In this document: piece after piece, positions 44,933 to 54,862 of the stretch
How the letters are laid out: every line of letters starts with the position of its first letter
Position numbering within the stretch: position 1 is the first letter of the stretch
Assembly (NCBI RefSeq): GCF_000024465.1
Contig: NC_014010.1
Coordinates: 2,145,001-2,209,000, forward strand
Direction: 5' to 3'
Source: Candidatus Puniceispirillum marinum IMCC1322
Lineage (GTDB): Bacteria > Pseudomonadota > Alphaproteobacteria > Puniceispirillales > Puniceispirillaceae
DNA: 64,000 nt
Made by a program: the position numbers and the translations under genes
Notes under the pieces: model-generated
What the model saw: the letters and a program-made list of their open reading frames with translations, nothing else
Told to the model about the DNA's origin: nothing
Databases searched by the model: none

Positions 44933-46423
44933 ATGTCTGAACTTATTCCAAAATCCGCAGAAATACCCGATAGCGATTATGTTATTGTCGGTGGCACAGG
45001 CGATCTGGCGTTGCGAAAGATTTTTCCAGCCTTGTTCTGGCGCTATCTGGCAGGTCAGATCACCACCGAATTCCGGTTGATCGCCGCCGCCCGTACATCA
45101 ATGACCGTCGAAGAGTTTGCCGCCACACTACGCCCGTTTTGCGCTGATGCGATTGTCGATGAAGATGATGGCGAGGCGCAATGGGCAGGATTCATCGCGT
45201 TGATCCGGATCGTTGCGCTTGATGTTGTCAGCGGTGAGGGGGGAGTCACGCTGGCCGAGCTGGTCAATCGCCGCCTGTCGCCTGAACGCCCGTTGATTTT
45301 CTATCTGGCGATCGCCCCGACTTTGTTTGGCGCGGCCTGTGATACGATTGCCACACATGGATTGGCAGTCCCGCAAAGTCGGCTTGTTGTCGAAAAGCCG
45401 CTTGGCCATGATGGGAGCTCTGCGCGCGCGATCAATAAATTATTGCTGAATGTTTTTGACGAAGCGCAAATTTACCGGATTGACCATTATCTGGGCAAGG
45501 AGACGGTGCAGAATCTGATGGCGTTGCGGTTTGCCAATACGATTTTTGAGTCGCAATGGGGCAATCATGCGATTGACCATGTGCAGATCACTGTGGCCGA
45601 AACGGTCGGGGTTGATGGCCGTGCGTCCTATTATGACAAATATGGTGCCCTGCGCGACATGATCCAAAATCACCTACTTCAGCTTGTCTGTCTGGTCGGG
45701 ATGGAACCACCTGCTTATTTCAATGCCGATCAGGTGCGCGACGAAAAGCTGCGCGTATTACGGGCAATCCAGCCGATCGCGCCAGAGGACGTGGTGCGGG
45801 GTCAATATGAAGCTGGCGAGGTGAATGGTGCGCCAGTGACAGGATATCTCGATGAGCTTGGCAAAACTTCAAACACCGAGACTTACGTGGCGTTGAAACT
45901 GACGATCGAAAATTGGCGCTGGGCTGGTGCGCCTTTCTATGTACGTACAGGCAAACGCCTTGCCCAACGTGCCAGCGAAATCGTGATTACCTTTAAAAAC
46001 CGCCCGCATGATATTTTCACCAAGCCGGGTGCGCCAGCCAAACCGGATGTGCCAAACCGGCTGACGATCCGGCTACAACCGCAAGAAGGCTTGCGTTTGC
46101 AATTAACCAGCAAGGAGCCTGGCCCTGGTGGTATGCGGCTGTTTCCGTCTGAATTGAATCTGTCTTTTGATGACACGTTCGATCAACGCCTGCCTGATGC
46201 CTATGAACGGCTGTTGATGGATGTGGCGCGTGGGAATCAGACATTGTTCATGCGCCTCGATGAAGTGCTGGCCGCATGGGATATTATCGACCCGCTGATC
46301 GCGGATATCAAACAGCATGATCTATATAAATACAAAGCTGGTTCGATGGGGCCAGCACAAGGTGATGATCTGGCTCTGAGTGATGCACATGCGTGGATTG
46401 ATCCACATGTAGGAGATGCGTGA
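44933..46423 (+). CDS. zwf: Glucose-6-phosphate 1-dehydrogenase
   Basis: 496 residues. The nucleotide loop reads VIVGGTGDLALRKIFPALF (usually GASGDLAKRK). The substrate site is IYRIDHYLGKETVQNLMALR with the catalytic His region. RLVVEKPLGHDGSSARAINK, FYVRTGKRLAQRASEIVITF and LRDMIQNHLLQLVCLVGMEP are typical. It oxidises glucose-6-phosphate to 6-phosphogluconolactone with NAD(P). The stop shares a base with the pgl start (TGATG). Confidence 0.95.
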   Translation: MSELIPKSAEIPDSDYVIVGGTGDLALRKIFPALFWRYLAGQITTEFRLIAAARTSMTVEEFAATLRPFCADAIVDEDDGEAQWAGFIALIRIVALDVVSGEGGVTLAELVNRRLSPERPLIFYLAIAPTLFGAACDTIATHGLAVPQSRLVVEKPLGHDGSSARAINKLLLNVFDEAQIYRIDHYLGKETVQNLMALRFANTIFESQWGNHAIDHVQITVAETVGVDGRASYYDKYGALRDMIQNHLLQLVCLVGMEPPAYFNADQVRDEKLRVLRAIQPIAPEDVVRGQYEAGEVNGAPVTGYLDELGKTSNTETYVALKLTIENWRWAGAPFYVRTGKRLAQRASEIVITFKNRPHDIFTKPGAPAKPDVPNRLTIRLQPQEGLRLQLTSKEPGPGGMRLFPSELNLSFDDTFDQRLPDAYERLLMDVARGNQTLFMRLDEVLAAWDIIDPLIADIKQHDLYKYKAGSMGPAQGDDLALSDAHAWIDPHVGDA

Positions 46424-47046
46424 TGACAGATGTGGGCGTTGCGATAGCCGAATATTTATCACAAGCGATTGCCGAAAAAGGATTGGCCAGTCTGGTGGTG
46501 TCTGGTGGGTCAAGTCCGGTGCCGACATTTAAGACATTAACCACAATGCCGATTGACTGGGCACAGGTCACTATCACTTTGGTTGATGATCGTGATGTAC
46601 CTGCTGACCATGCGGACTCGAATGATTTGCTGGTGCATACGCATTTACTGCAAGGCCAAGCGGCACAGGCGCATTATGTGTCACTGGCGCGCGATCCAGA
46701 TGCGGTGGCAAATATAGCGCGGCCGTTTGACGTGATGTTGCTGGGCATGGGAACAGATGGGCATTTTGCCTCGTTATTTCCCGATATGATATCTGATGTA
46801 ACAGCCTTTGACACAGATGCCGCGCCAGCCATCTTGCGCACCGGTATCAAGGGATCGCCAGCGCATCCGCGTATCAGCATGAATCTGGCGATGATATTAC
46901 AAGCACGGCATATCATGTTATTGATACAGGGTGATGCCAAACGCGCGGTGCTGGCCGAAGCCCAACATGATCGCAGTCTGCCAGTATCGGCATTGTTGCA
47001 TCAGACCATTAGCAACATTGATATTATTACGGATCAAGTATCATGA
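46423..47046 (+). CDS. pgl: 6-phosphogluconolactonase (DevB type)
   Basis: 207 residues from the ATG at 46423, which has GGAG 8 bp upstream; a GTG at 46420 is also in frame. LASLVVSGGSSPVPTFKTLT, ITLVDDRDVPADHADSNDLL, FDVMLLGMGTDGHFASLFPD and KGSPAHPRISMNLAMI are family motifs (SGGSTP, ERWVP-, GMGxDGHTASLFP-like). It hydrolyses the lactone to 6-phosphogluconate. The D-R-D-V-P variant replaces the usual E-R-W-V-P. It overlaps edd by ATGA. Confidence 0.92.
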   Translation: MTDVGVAIAEYLSQAIAEKGLASLVVSGGSSPVPTFKTLTTMPIDWAQVTITLVDDRDVPADHADSNDLLVHTHLLQGQAAQAHYVSLARDPDAVANIARPFDVMLLGMGTDGHFASLFPDMISDVTAFDTDAAPAILRTGIKGSPAHPRISMNLAMILQARHIMLLIQGDAKRAVLAEAQHDRSLPVSALLHQTISNIDIITDQVS

Positions 47047-48872
47047 CATTACATAGCGTTATTGATGCGGTCACCGACCGCATACGTACCCGAAGCCACG
47101 ACAGCCGTGCGGCCTATCTGGCATCGATTGCCGATATGCAGAATGATCCGGATAGTGACCGTCGTTCGGTATCCTGTTCGAATATGGCGCATGCGGCGGC
47201 GGCGGCTGGCGGCGATCAGGATGATGTGCTGGCAATGGCCGATAAAGTAAAGCCGAATATAGGCATCATAACCGCCTATAATGACATGCTATCAGCGCAT
47301 CAGCCATTTGAAAAATTCCCGCAGATTATCAAGGCCGCGGCGCGCTCGGTTGGCGCTACAGCGCAGGTTGCCGGCGGCGTGCCCGCAATGTGCGATGGTG
47401 TCACGCAAGGGCGCCCCGGAATGGAATTATCATTGCTCAGCCGTGATGTGATTGCCATGTCAACCGGGATTGGCCTGTCGCATGGTGTCTATGACGCGGC
47501 GCTCTGCCTTGGTGTTTGTGACAAGATTGTCCCGGGGCTGGTGATGGGGGCTTTGTCCTTTGGTCATCTGCCAACCATTTTTGTGCCAGCGGGTCCGATG
47601 TCAACTGGCCTAGCCAATGATGAAAAAGCCGCTGTCCGCAAAGCCTATGCCCAAGGCAAGGCAAGCCGTGCCGATCTGCTGAAATCCGAAGTGTCTGCCT
47701 ATCATGGGGCTGGCACATGCACTTTCTACGGCACAGCCAATAGCAACCAGATGCTGATGGAAATCATGGGTCTGCATTTGCCCGGTGCGGCCTTTATCCA
47801 TCCGCATGATGATCTTCGCCATGCGCTGACAGTGGCAGCAACGCATCAGGCCGCCGCCATTTCGCGGCAGTCGGATGATTATCGTCCGATTGGCGAGGTT
47901 CTGGATGAGCGTGCATTTGTAAATGCCATAGTCGGCTTGCACGCTACAGGCGGATCAACCAATCATACTTTGCATCTGCCAGCTATGGCGGCGGCGGCGG
48001 GTATTGAACTGACATGGGAAGATTTTGCCGATCTGTCAGAAATTGTGCCACTATTGGCGCGTGTCTATCCCAATGGCAGTGCTGATGTTAATCATTTTCA
48101 TGCGGCTGGTGGTATAGGTTATGTGATCCGCGAGCTTCTGGAAGCCGGACTACTTCATGCTGACGCGCGCACAGTCTGGGGTGACAGTCTGGCTGATTAC
48201 GCATCCGAACCTGTTTTTGGTACGAATAATGACGTGGTATGGAAACCGGCGGCTGGTGAAAGCCAAGATCCGGACATTCTGCGTCCAGTATCAGATCCGC
48301 ATAGTGTGACCGGTGGGTTGAAAATGTTGACCGGCTCGTTGGGTAAATCAGTTATCAAAGTATCGGCAGTAGATGCCAGCCGTCATATTGTGACCGCACC
48401 AGCGAAAGTGTTTACCAGTGAAGCCGAGGTCAAGGCGGCCTTTGCCGATGGTGCGCTCAATCAGGATGTGATTGTTGTTATCCATACGCAGGGTCCACAG
48501 GCGAATGGCATGCCTGAATTGCATAGTCTGACCCCGCTATTATCGATTTTACAAGAACAGGGGCATAAGGTAGCGCTGGTAACAGACGGCCGCATGTCTG
48601 GCGCGTCGGGCAAAGTGCCTGCGGCGATTCATGTCTGCCCCGAAGCGGTGGCAGGGGGCGCTATTGCCAAGATCAAAGATGGTGACATAATCACCCTTGA
48701 TGCGGTTAGCGGCGAACTTAATGTTGCGGCTGATCTTGAAGCTCGGCCATTGCCAGCAATTGCAAATCAGGCGCCACAGGAAGGCTTTGGCCGGTCATTA
48801 TTTGCAAGCTTGCGTGGTAAATCCGCACCAGCAGAACAGGGAGGCGGGGTGAACCCGCTGATAAATCTATAA
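47043..48872 (+). CDS. edd: 6-phosphogluconate dehydratase
   Basis: 609 residues, IlvD/Edd family. [40 protein letters not shown] and [20 protein letters not shown] contain the Fe-S cysteines, and [20 protein letters not shown] and [20 protein letters not shown] are Edd-specific. [20 protein letters not shown] carries the catalytic serine loop. It dehydrates 6-phosphogluconate to KDPG. The stop and the eda start overlap (TAATG). Confidence 0.96.
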   Translation: MTLHSVIDAVTDRIRTRSHDSRAAYLASIADMQNDPDSDRRSVSCSNMAHAAAAAGGDQDDVLAMADKVKPNIGIITAYNDMLSAHQPFEKFPQIIKAAARSVGATAQVAGGVPAMCDGVTQGRPGMELSLLSRDVIAMSTGIGLSHGVYDAALCLGVCDKIVPGLVMGALSFGHLPTIFVPAGPMSTGLANDEKAAVRKAYAQGKASRADLLKSEVSAYHGAGTCTFYGTANSNQMLMEIMGLHLPGAAFIHPHDDLRHALTVAATHQAAAISRQSDDYRPIGEVLDERAFVNAIVGLHATGGSTNHTLHLPAMAAAAGIELTWEDFADLSEIVPLLARVYPNGSADVNHFHAAGGIGYVIRELLEAGLLHADARTVWGDSLADYASEPVFGTNNDVVWKPAAGESQDPDILRPVSDPHSVTGGLKMLTGSLGKSVIKVSAVDASRHIVTAPAKVFTSEAEVKAAFADGALNQDVIVVIHTQGPQANGMPELHSLTPLLSILQEQGHKVALVTDGRMSGASGKVPAAIHVCPEAVAGGAIAKIKDGDIITLDAVSGELNVAADLEARPLPAIANQAPQEGFGRSLFASLRGKSAPAEQGGGVNPLINL

Positions 48873-49504
48873 TGAGTGATGCTAAGATGACGATTGACGA
48901 TGTATTGGGGCTTGGGCATGTGATGCCCGTGATTGTGATTGATGATGCCAGCAAAGCGGTGCCGTTGGCGAAAACCCTGCTGGCCAATGATATTCGCACA
49001 ATCGAGATTACCCTTCGTACCTCAGCCGCACTTGATTCGATTGCCGCCATTGCCGATCAATGCCCCGATATGGTTGTCGGCGCGGGCACAATTCTGTCGC
49101 CCGAACTGGCACTGGCATCGGCATCGGCAGGCGCGCGCTTTGTGGTCAGTCCGGGGTCAACCGAAGCTGTTATTAAAGGATGTCAGGATGCGGATATTCC
49201 GCTTTTGCCAGGTGCATCAACGGTTTCGGAAATGATGGCCCTTGCCGAACGGGGGTTTGATGTTATCAAGTTCTTTCCGGCGATGGCGGCAGGTGGCCCA
49301 AAATTCATAAAATCACTTGCTAGCCCGTTACCGCATCTGACGTTTTGCCCGACCGGCGGCATCACCGAAGCGACGGCACCAGACTGGTTGTCATTACCGA
49401 ATGTGCCATGTCTTGGCGGATCATGGATTGCCCCAGCCACGCTGATCAATGATGGTGATTGGGATAGGATCGGTGCACATGCAAAGGCGGCTAGCCTGCT
49501 TTAG
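48872..49504 (+). CDS. eda: KDPG aldolase
   Basis: 210 residues. Strand VMPVIVIDDASKAVPLAKTL, then RTIEITLRTSAALDSI with the catalytic Glu, VVGAGTILSPELALASASAG, FVVSPGSTEAVIKGC, LLPGASTVSEMMALAERGF and VIKFFPAMAAGGPKFIKSLA with the Schiff-base Lys. It splits KDPG into pyruvate and glyceraldehyde-3-phosphate, completing the pathway from glucose encoded by the five genes. It is convergent with the MFS gene, 10 bp away, without a visible terminator. Confidence 0.95.
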   Translation: MSDAKMTIDDVLGLGHVMPVIVIDDASKAVPLAKTLLANDIRTIEITLRTSAALDSIAAIADQCPDMVVGAGTILSPELALASASAGARFVVSPGSTEAVIKGCQDADIPLLPGASTVSEMMALAERGFDVIKFFPAMAAGGPKFIKSLASPLPHLTFCPTGGITEATAPDWLSLPNVPCLGGSWIAPATLINDGDWDRIGAHAKAASLL

Positions 49505-49514
49505 ACAATGGGCA

Positions 49515-50681
49515 TTAATGTGGTTTCAAGATGCGTGGCAAGGACAGGCAGGCGATACCCGAAACCAAGGCTAGCCCTGCCAATGCCAGTATGGTCATGT
49601 TCAGATCTATCATATATGCGATAAGACCAAGCAAGGCTGGCCCGGTAAGCAGACCGAAATAGGCACAGGCGATAATCATAGAAATCTGTCGCAAGGGTTT
49701 GTTGCCGCTTAGGCGACCTGCAGTGGAAATGATTAAGGGAAAGGCATTGCCAAGCGCCAGCCCCAGTAATCCATAGGCAATGATAATGATCGTTGGCTGG
49801 CCGCTATAAAGCGCGAGCGTCATAACAACCGCCGCCGCCAGCATGGGAATAGCTAGCAACAGATGTGTCTGGAAATAGGATGCCAGTCGGTCGCCGACAA
49901 GCCGGATTGATGTCATCGCCACGCTGAACATGAGGACGGGCCGACCTGCCTCTTCAAGTGACAGATTATGATATTGATGCAGATGCAGTGCTGACCAGTC
50001 CACCACCCCACCTTCAATTAAGGTACTGATGAAAATCAGCAGGCCAAGAAATGCGATGATGGCTTTGTTCAAGGATATGGTGGCGTCGCTGGTGTTGGCA
50101 GATGGTGCGGGATCGCGCACCCATTGGCTACGAAGCATCATGCCAAGGCCATAGATAACGGCACCGGCGATGATGCCAATTGAAACCATTATATTCATCT
50201 TAAATAGGCTGGTGATGACAAGCGCGCCAATCAGCATACCTGCCGAAAACATGGCATGAAAGAATGACATGCCCCGGCGGTCTGATTGCTGTTCCCATTG
50301 CGATGCCTGGGTGTTTAATCCGGCTTCGAGAAGCCCGGCGGCAATGCCTGTAAAAATGCCGGCAATATAAAAAACGGGTAGAGACAATGTTAAGAAGCAG
50401 GCAGCAATGGAAAGCGCCATTAATGGCCCACCAAGGCGCAATGTGCTGGAGGTGGGCATATATTGTTCAAACCGTGTGACCAAGGCAATGCCAGCACATA
50501 GGCTGATGCCAATAACCAGCAGAAACAAGGCCAGCATCAGAGGGTCAAGCCCAAGGCTTGCGCTACGTTCAGGTACCAGAACGCCCCACATGCCAAAAAA
50601 GGCACCTTGTCCAAAGAATCCGAATGAAATCGAAAATCTTGTCTGGCTTATATCTTGTGGGGTGATCGATGATGACAACAT
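49515..50681 (-). CDS. MFS transporter
   Basis: 388 residues with about twelve membrane segments. The N-terminal half begins FSISFGFFGQGAFFGMWGVL, and LLEAGLNTQASQWEQQSDRR with FFHAMFSAGMLIGALVITSL recalls the sugar/drug MFS members of the fucose-permease-like or YbjJ subgroup. LALGNAFPLIISTAGRLSGN lies in the C-terminal half. Substrate unknown. It shares TGATG-type overlap with the Gfo/Idh oxidoreductase gene, so the pair may import and oxidise a carbohydrate (inference). Confidence 0.8.
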   Translation of the reverse strand: MLSSSITPQDISQTRFSISFGFFGQGAFFGMWGVLVPERSASLGLDPLMLALFLLVIGISLCAGIALVTRFEQYMPTSSTLRLGGPLMALSIAACFLTLSLPVFYIAGIFTGIAAGLLEAGLNTQASQWEQQSDRRGMSFFHAMFSAGMLIGALVITSLFKMNIMVSIGIIAGAVIYGLGMMLRSQWVRDPAPSANTSDATISLNKAIIAFLGLLIFISTLIEGGVVDWSALHLHQYHNLSLEEAGRPVLMFSVAMTSIRLVGDRLASYFQTHLLLAIPMLAAAVVMTLALYSGQPTIIIIAYGLLGLALGNAFPLIISTAGRLSGNKPLRQISMIIACAYFGLLTGPALLGLIAYMIDLNMTILALAGLALVSGIACLSLPRILKPH

Positions 50682-51622
50682 TAGCGATGCCGCGCAGAGA
50701 GCAAGGCATCGATAGTTTTCGTGGTTGCGCGGCTATGGGTGAAATCAGGCTTTGCCCCCGCTTTGGCACAGGCAACAAAATCTGCAACCATCAGTGCATA
50801 TTGATCGCAGGCCGGAAATGACATGCGCTCAGCATCATCACCAAGGACGTTCTGACCCCATTGCGCTGTTGTTGCCCCCTGCGGATTGAACGGAATATTC
50901 AGCCGTGCCCAGCCATCACTGCCGATCACATGCACCATCTGCGATAGTGCCGAACTGCTGGAAACGGTAAAGGTCAGATGCCGCCCTTCCGGCCAGATCA
51001 GCATGCCGCTTGCCAGCTTTTCGATGCCGCGGTCACCGTCCATTTCAACATGACAAGATATATGTTCGGGCGCGCCGCCGAATAACAGCACCCCCGCCAT
51101 GATCGCATAACAGCCGATATCATAAATGGGCCCGCCGCCAAAGTCGGCGACATTTCGGACATCCTGTGCGGGGCGTGGCGGATAACAGAAATGCGTCTGG
51201 ATGGCATGGGGAGTGCCAATATCAACGTCGGTGATCCATGCCCATTGTGGATGATGCCGGATCATGAAGCCTTCATAAACATAAACGTCTGAAGCGCGGG
51301 ATGCAGCCTCAAGCTGGTCAAGCTCGGTTTCGTTTAGGGCAATCGGTTTTTCGCATAATACATGTTTGCCAGCCTCTATCGCACGAATTGTCCATGGCAC
51401 ATGCAGATGATTGGGCAGGGGAATATAGACCGCCTCAATATCCGGATTAGCCAGCACATCTTCATAGCTGGACTGGATCATGCCATTATAAAGCGGATTG
51501 TCGGATGGCATATCCGGGTTGCGGCGGCCAATCTGGACAATCTCATGACCGGCTGTCTGTATCGCGGGTATTAATTTTTCACGGCTGATCTTGGCATCAC
51601 CCAGAATTCCAAATTTCATCAT
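50681..51622 (-). CDS. Gfo/Idh/MocA-family oxidoreductase
   Basis: 313 residues. The N-terminal Rossmann domain starts MKFGILGDAKISREKLIPAI, then IEAVYIPLPNHLHVPWTIRA and HVLCEKPIALNETELDQLEA with the conserved EKP. The C-terminal domain has VYEGFMIRHHPQWAWITDVD and FGGGPIYDIGCYAIMAGVLL (typical D-x-G-C-Y/H). It is an NAD(P)-dependent dehydrogenase of a sugar, inositol or pseudo-sugar; the substrate is unknown. It is translated ahead of the MFS gene in one unit. Confidence 0.85.
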   Translation of the reverse strand: MMKFGILGDAKISREKLIPAIQTAGHEIVQIGRRNPDMPSDNPLYNGMIQSSYEDVLANPDIEAVYIPLPNHLHVPWTIRAIEAGKHVLCEKPIALNETELDQLEAASRASDVYVYEGFMIRHHPQWAWITDVDIGTPHAIQTHFCYPPRPAQDVRNVADFGGGPIYDIGCYAIMAGVLLFGGAPEHISCHVEMDGDRGIEKLASGMLIWPEGRHLTFTVSSSSALSQMVHVIGSDGWARLNIPFNPQGATTAQWGQNVLGDDAERMSFPACDQYALMVADFVACAKAGAKPDFTHSRATTKTIDALLSARHR

Positions 51623-51690
51623 ATCACCTTGGTTGCATCAATCGTCATATCAAAGCGGTGAAGCCGCACAACGTCAAGATGAAGATGAAA

Positions 51691-52152
51691 TTAATGGCAG
51701 GCCTTGCCAAGCGCCTTTAGCCGCCAGTAATTATAGGGAAGCGGCGCCAGAAATCCAGCCGCCAGCATCACCGGTACGACGGTGAAGGTGAGCCGCGCGC
51801 CCCCTGTTATCGCAACATCAACCAGATTCATCGCTATTTCCATGGCAAGCATCGAGACCAATGACATGCCACATGCGGTTTTAATGGCGATATCAAGCGC
51901 CATCTGACGACTAAGAATAATCGTTTCCAGAATGATCGAGGTGATAAGCCCGTTGACAATCGCCAGCGACATGATCGCCAAAGTTGACCAGGGAATGCCC
52001 GTATATTGAAAAAACGCGATGGTGCCAAGATCGCCAATGGCACAACCGATCAGACACCACATCGTATTATAGGACGCCCGCCGCCAAGTGTGACGGCATG
52101 TCCATTCGATATCTAGCTGGCCTGTAAGTAATGACATTTTCTGCCTATTCAT
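51691..52152 (-). CDS. DUF4396 membrane protein
   Basis: 153 residues with four hydrophobic segments. The block YNTMWCLIGCAIGDLGTIAF with FFQYTGIPW is the signature of DUF4396, often found near heavy-metal or copper-handling genes, though none is adjacent here. A Cys pair (residues in MWCLIGC) lies in the first membrane segment. Function unknown. Single gene, divergent from ppx. Confidence 0.72.
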   Translation of the reverse strand: MNRQKMSLLTGQLDIEWTCRHTWRRASYNTMWCLIGCAIGDLGTIAFFQYTGIPWSTLAIMSLAIVNGLITSIILETIILSRQMALDIAIKTACGMSLVSMLAMEIAMNLVDVAITGGARLTFTVVPVMLAAGFLAPLPYNYWRLKALGKACH

Positions 52153-52340
52153 AAAGGGTTATTTCATATTATTGAAATGGGGTCGCGCCGGTCAGGATCA
52201 ATAGCCAGATCACGATAACTATTACTTATAGTATGCTGATTTTCTATCGGGTGAAATATAATCAACATTTAAATCGATTTTTCATCGTTATTTGTGCAAT
52301 CCCTGCTTGTCAGCGCGCGTCATTTATCCAAGAATGGCGC

Positions 52341-53825
52341 ATGACTCTAGCTTCTGTTTATGCCATGGCGCCAGCCAAAGCTGAAACCCGCACTGAACGT
52401 GTGGCCGTTATCGATATCGGTTCAAATTCGTTACGGCTGGTTGTTTATGCCAATAACGGGCGGTATCCGTTTCCCCTATTCAATGAACGTTCAAATTGTC
52501 GGCTTGGTGCCAATCTGGATACAACCGGAATTTTGAAGCAAGACCGTATCGATGTCGCGGTGACAACGATTACGCGCTTTGCCCATGTGCTGTCAAATAT
52601 GGGTGTCAGCCGGGTATATGCGGTGGCCACAGCAGCTGTGCGCCGCGCCACTAATGCTGCCGATTTCATCACCCCTGCCGAAGCCGCGCTAGGGCATCCC
52701 ATCCGCGTGCTATCGCAAAGCGAAGAAGCACATTATGTCAGCAAAGGATTGGTTCTGAATGTCCCAAGTGCCAGTGGTATTGTGGCCGATCTTGGCGGTG
52801 GTAGTCTGGAAATTGTACGCCTTGAAAAAGGCAAGGTGAAATATTCGATCAGTCTGAATATCGGGCATCTATCAACGCTCAAAGACAAGGATATCGACAA
52901 GGCGCTGGCTGGCGTAAAATGGCTTGGTGCCAAAAAGAATCTGAAATTATATGGCGTCGGTGGAAGTTTCCGCGCCCTTGGGCTGGCATTTATCGAGGAG
53001 ACCCGTTATCCACTTTCGGTATTGCACGGGCTGAAAATCGATGCCGATGACGCGATTGACATTCTGAATCATATTGTCAGTGACATATCCGATGTAGGCG
53101 GCATTCCCGAAGGTCGTAAAAAGACCATGCCAACCGCCGCGCGAATCATGCGGGCTTTGATGCGCACGGCCAAAGTGGCCAAGCTGGAAATTAGCGGTAG
53201 CTCTATCCGCGATGGGGTGATCGCCGCGTATGAACTGAATGATGCCGAGCGCGCCGACTTTCTGCTGGCGGTCTGTTCGGAAATCTATCAGAACAACAGC
53301 CGCTTTCCCGATGTGCCGGAAAAGCTGTTTGCCTTTCTAAAGCCGTTGCAGATGACCTCGGATAGCAAGCAATTCAACCGGCTACTCGAAGCGGCTTGTT
53401 ATTTAGCAGATTTTTGCTGGAACGAGCATGAAGATATACGTGGTGATTTGGCCGCCCGCCGTGTGCTGGGGTTGCCTGCCAACTGTGTCACACATAAAGA
53501 CCGGATCTGGCTGGCGCTGGCTGTCTATCATCGGCATGTTGGACTGAAGCAGAATAAGGCACGGCCAAGAGAATTACGACATATTCTGGGTGAAGCACAT
53601 CGCAAACAGGCGGTTGCTATTGGTCTGGGGCTGCGCTTTGCCATGTTCTTTAGTGGGGGCACAGCAACCGATCTTGGCAAAATACGGCTCAGCGTTGCCA
53701 AAAAGGTGCTGACCCTGCATGTGGGGGCTGGTGCCGCGGCGCTGATTGATGAACATGCAGAGCGTCGCTTTACATTGCTAGCGCAAAGCATTAAGTGCTC
53801 AGCATCGATCATCATAGAAGATTAA
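52341..53825 (+). CDS. ppx: Exopolyphosphatase / pppGpp phosphatase (Ppx/GppA)
   Basis: About 494 residues from the ATG at 52341; the in-frame ATG at 52233 gives an unlike cysteine-rich extension. The actin-fold ATPase motifs are VAVIDIGSNSLRLVVYANNG, SNMGVSRVYAVATAAVRRAT, SQSEEAHYVSKGLVL and SGIVADLGGGSLEIVRLEKG. The C-terminal HD-like helical region (about 310-490) is of the long Ppx type. It removes terminal phosphate from polyphosphate and/or pppGpp. It is usually beside ppk or rlmE (ftsJ) in alphaproteobacteria; here neither is adjacent. Confidence 0.9.
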   Translation: MTLASVYAMAPAKAETRTERVAVIDIGSNSLRLVVYANNGRYPFPLFNERSNCRLGANLDTTGILKQDRIDVAVTTITRFAHVLSNMGVSRVYAVATAAVRRATNAADFITPAEAALGHPIRVLSQSEEAHYVSKGLVLNVPSASGIVADLGGGSLEIVRLEKGKVKYSISLNIGHLSTLKDKDIDKALAGVKWLGAKKNLKLYGVGGSFRALGLAFIEETRYPLSVLHGLKIDADDAIDILNHIVSDISDVGGIPEGRKKTMPTAARIMRALMRTAKVAKLEISGSSIRDGVIAAYELNDAERADFLLAVCSEIYQNNSRFPDVPEKLFAFLKPLQMTSDSKQFNRLLEAACYLADFCWNEHEDIRGDLAARRVLGLPANCVTHKDRIWLALAVYHRHVGLKQNKARPRELRHILGEAHRKQAVAIGLGLRFAMFFSGGTATDLGKIRLSVAKKVLTLHVGAGAAALIDEHAERRFTLLAQSIKCSASIIIED

Positions 53826-53878
53826 GACGGTTTGATCGAGCTGACTTCACGCCCACCATTTAGTAACGGATTATTGAT

Positions 53879-54337
53879 ATGTCTCAGGAAACGACGTCGC
53901 ACACTTATTTCGTGTCGCTTGCCAGCATCATGGAACATCATGATGGCAATCTGGCCGCGGCGATGAAAACCGACAACCTGCGCAACTGCATTGTGACCAT
54001 GCCAGTTATTATGAATGTGGGCAAAGCTGGGGATGTGGGTAAAGCTGGGGATGTAGTCAAAGCGGGCGCGCAGAATTTTTTTGTTGGCGTTGCCGTGACC
54101 TGTGATTTTGACAGTCCTGAGGCTTTGTCGGATGAATTTGCCCGCCATGCACCAGAGGGGCATATTCCGATCTTTGCATGGATTCCCGCAAACAGATTTG
54201 GCAATGATGATTTTGGTATTTTCATCGATCCGAATGATTGTGGCGAAACGCTGGTCAATGGAATGGTCGGGGAAATTATCGATCAGGCACAGATTGAAAT
54301 GACCGTTACGCAGCTGGCCGAAACAATGGCGCATTAG
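53879..54337 (+). CDS. Uncharacterised protein with tandem GKAGDV repeat
   Basis: 152 residues, soluble, no family recognised. The middle (about residues 47-64) contains near-identical 18-bp DNA repeats encoding VGKAGD, VGKAGD and VVKAGA. After it comes an alpha/beta-like part (NFFVGVAVTCDFDSPEALSD, then HIPIFAWIPANRFGNDD). It lies 53 bp after ppx and 43 bp before yaiI on the same strand, so it may share their transcript. Perhaps a degradation-related or binding protein, but no function can be assigned. Confidence 0.55.
   Translation: MSQETTSHTYFVSLASIMEHHDGNLAAAMKTDNLRNCIVTMPVIMNVGKAGDVGKAGDVVKAGAQNFFVGVAVTCDFDSPEALSDEFARHAPEGHIPIFAWIPANRFGNDDFGIFIDPNDCGETLVNGMVGEIIDQAQIEMTVTQLAETMAH
54017..54070 (+). 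repeat. Tandem 18-bp repeat, three units
   Basis: Units 54017-54034 and 54035-54052 differ at one base; the third (54053-54070) is diverged. All are in frame within the uncharacterised gene, adding six residues per unit, so copy number may vary by replication slippage without breaking the frame. Confidence 0.8.
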
Positions 54338-54380
54338 ATACAATCCAGCCGGGTCAACCATGTAAACCTTATAGGGCACT

Positions 54381-54845
54381 ATGATGGCGATTTATGTTGA
54401 TGCAGATGCCTGTCCGGTAAAAGACGAAACGGTCACGGTAGCTAACCGGCATAAGCTAGATGTCTATATCGTATCGAACGGCGGCATTCGCCCGCATCCG
54501 CACCCGCAGGTGCATATGATTATCGTAGCTACAGGTGCTGATGAAGCTGATAAATGGATCGCTGATCAGGCCAAAACTGGCGATATCGTGATCACTGCCG
54601 ATATTCCGCTGGCGGCCAAAGCTGTGGCAGCAGGGGCGGCAGTTTTGCGACATGATGGTGATGTGATTACCGAGGCCAATATAGGCAACCAGCTGGCGAC
54701 CCGTGATCTGATGACTGATATTCGCGCGGCTGACCCGTTATTCACCGGACCGGGTCATAAAGGTCAGCGAAGCTTTAGCAAGCAGGATCGGTCACGGTTT
54801 TTGAACAATCTGGAAATGGCAATCCGCAAGGTTAAAGGCGGGTAA
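54381..54845 (+). CDS. YaiI/YqxD (DUF188) family protein
   Basis: 154 residues. AIYVDADACPVKDETVTVAN at the N-terminus and DIVITADIPLAAKAVAAGAA with VLRHDGDVITEANIGNQLAT are the family motifs. The PIN/NYN-like acidic residues suggest a nuclease-type fold, but no activity is established for the family. Start at either of two tandem ATGs (54381, 54384). The stop is 17 bp from the end of the opposing DUF2256 gene. Confidence 0.88.
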   Translation: MMAIYVDADACPVKDETVTVANRHKLDVYIVSNGGIRPHPHPQVHMIIVATGADEADKWIADQAKTGDIVITADIPLAAKAVAAGAAVLRHDGDVITEANIGNQLATRDLMTDIRAADPLFTGPGHKGQRSFSKQDRSRFLNNLEMAIRKVKGG

Positions 54846-54862
54846 AGCGCGTACATGTTGCG

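Noticed and set aside
54017-54070. CRISPR-like repeat
   Set aside because: The units are directly adjacent with no spacers and are in frame inside a coding region.
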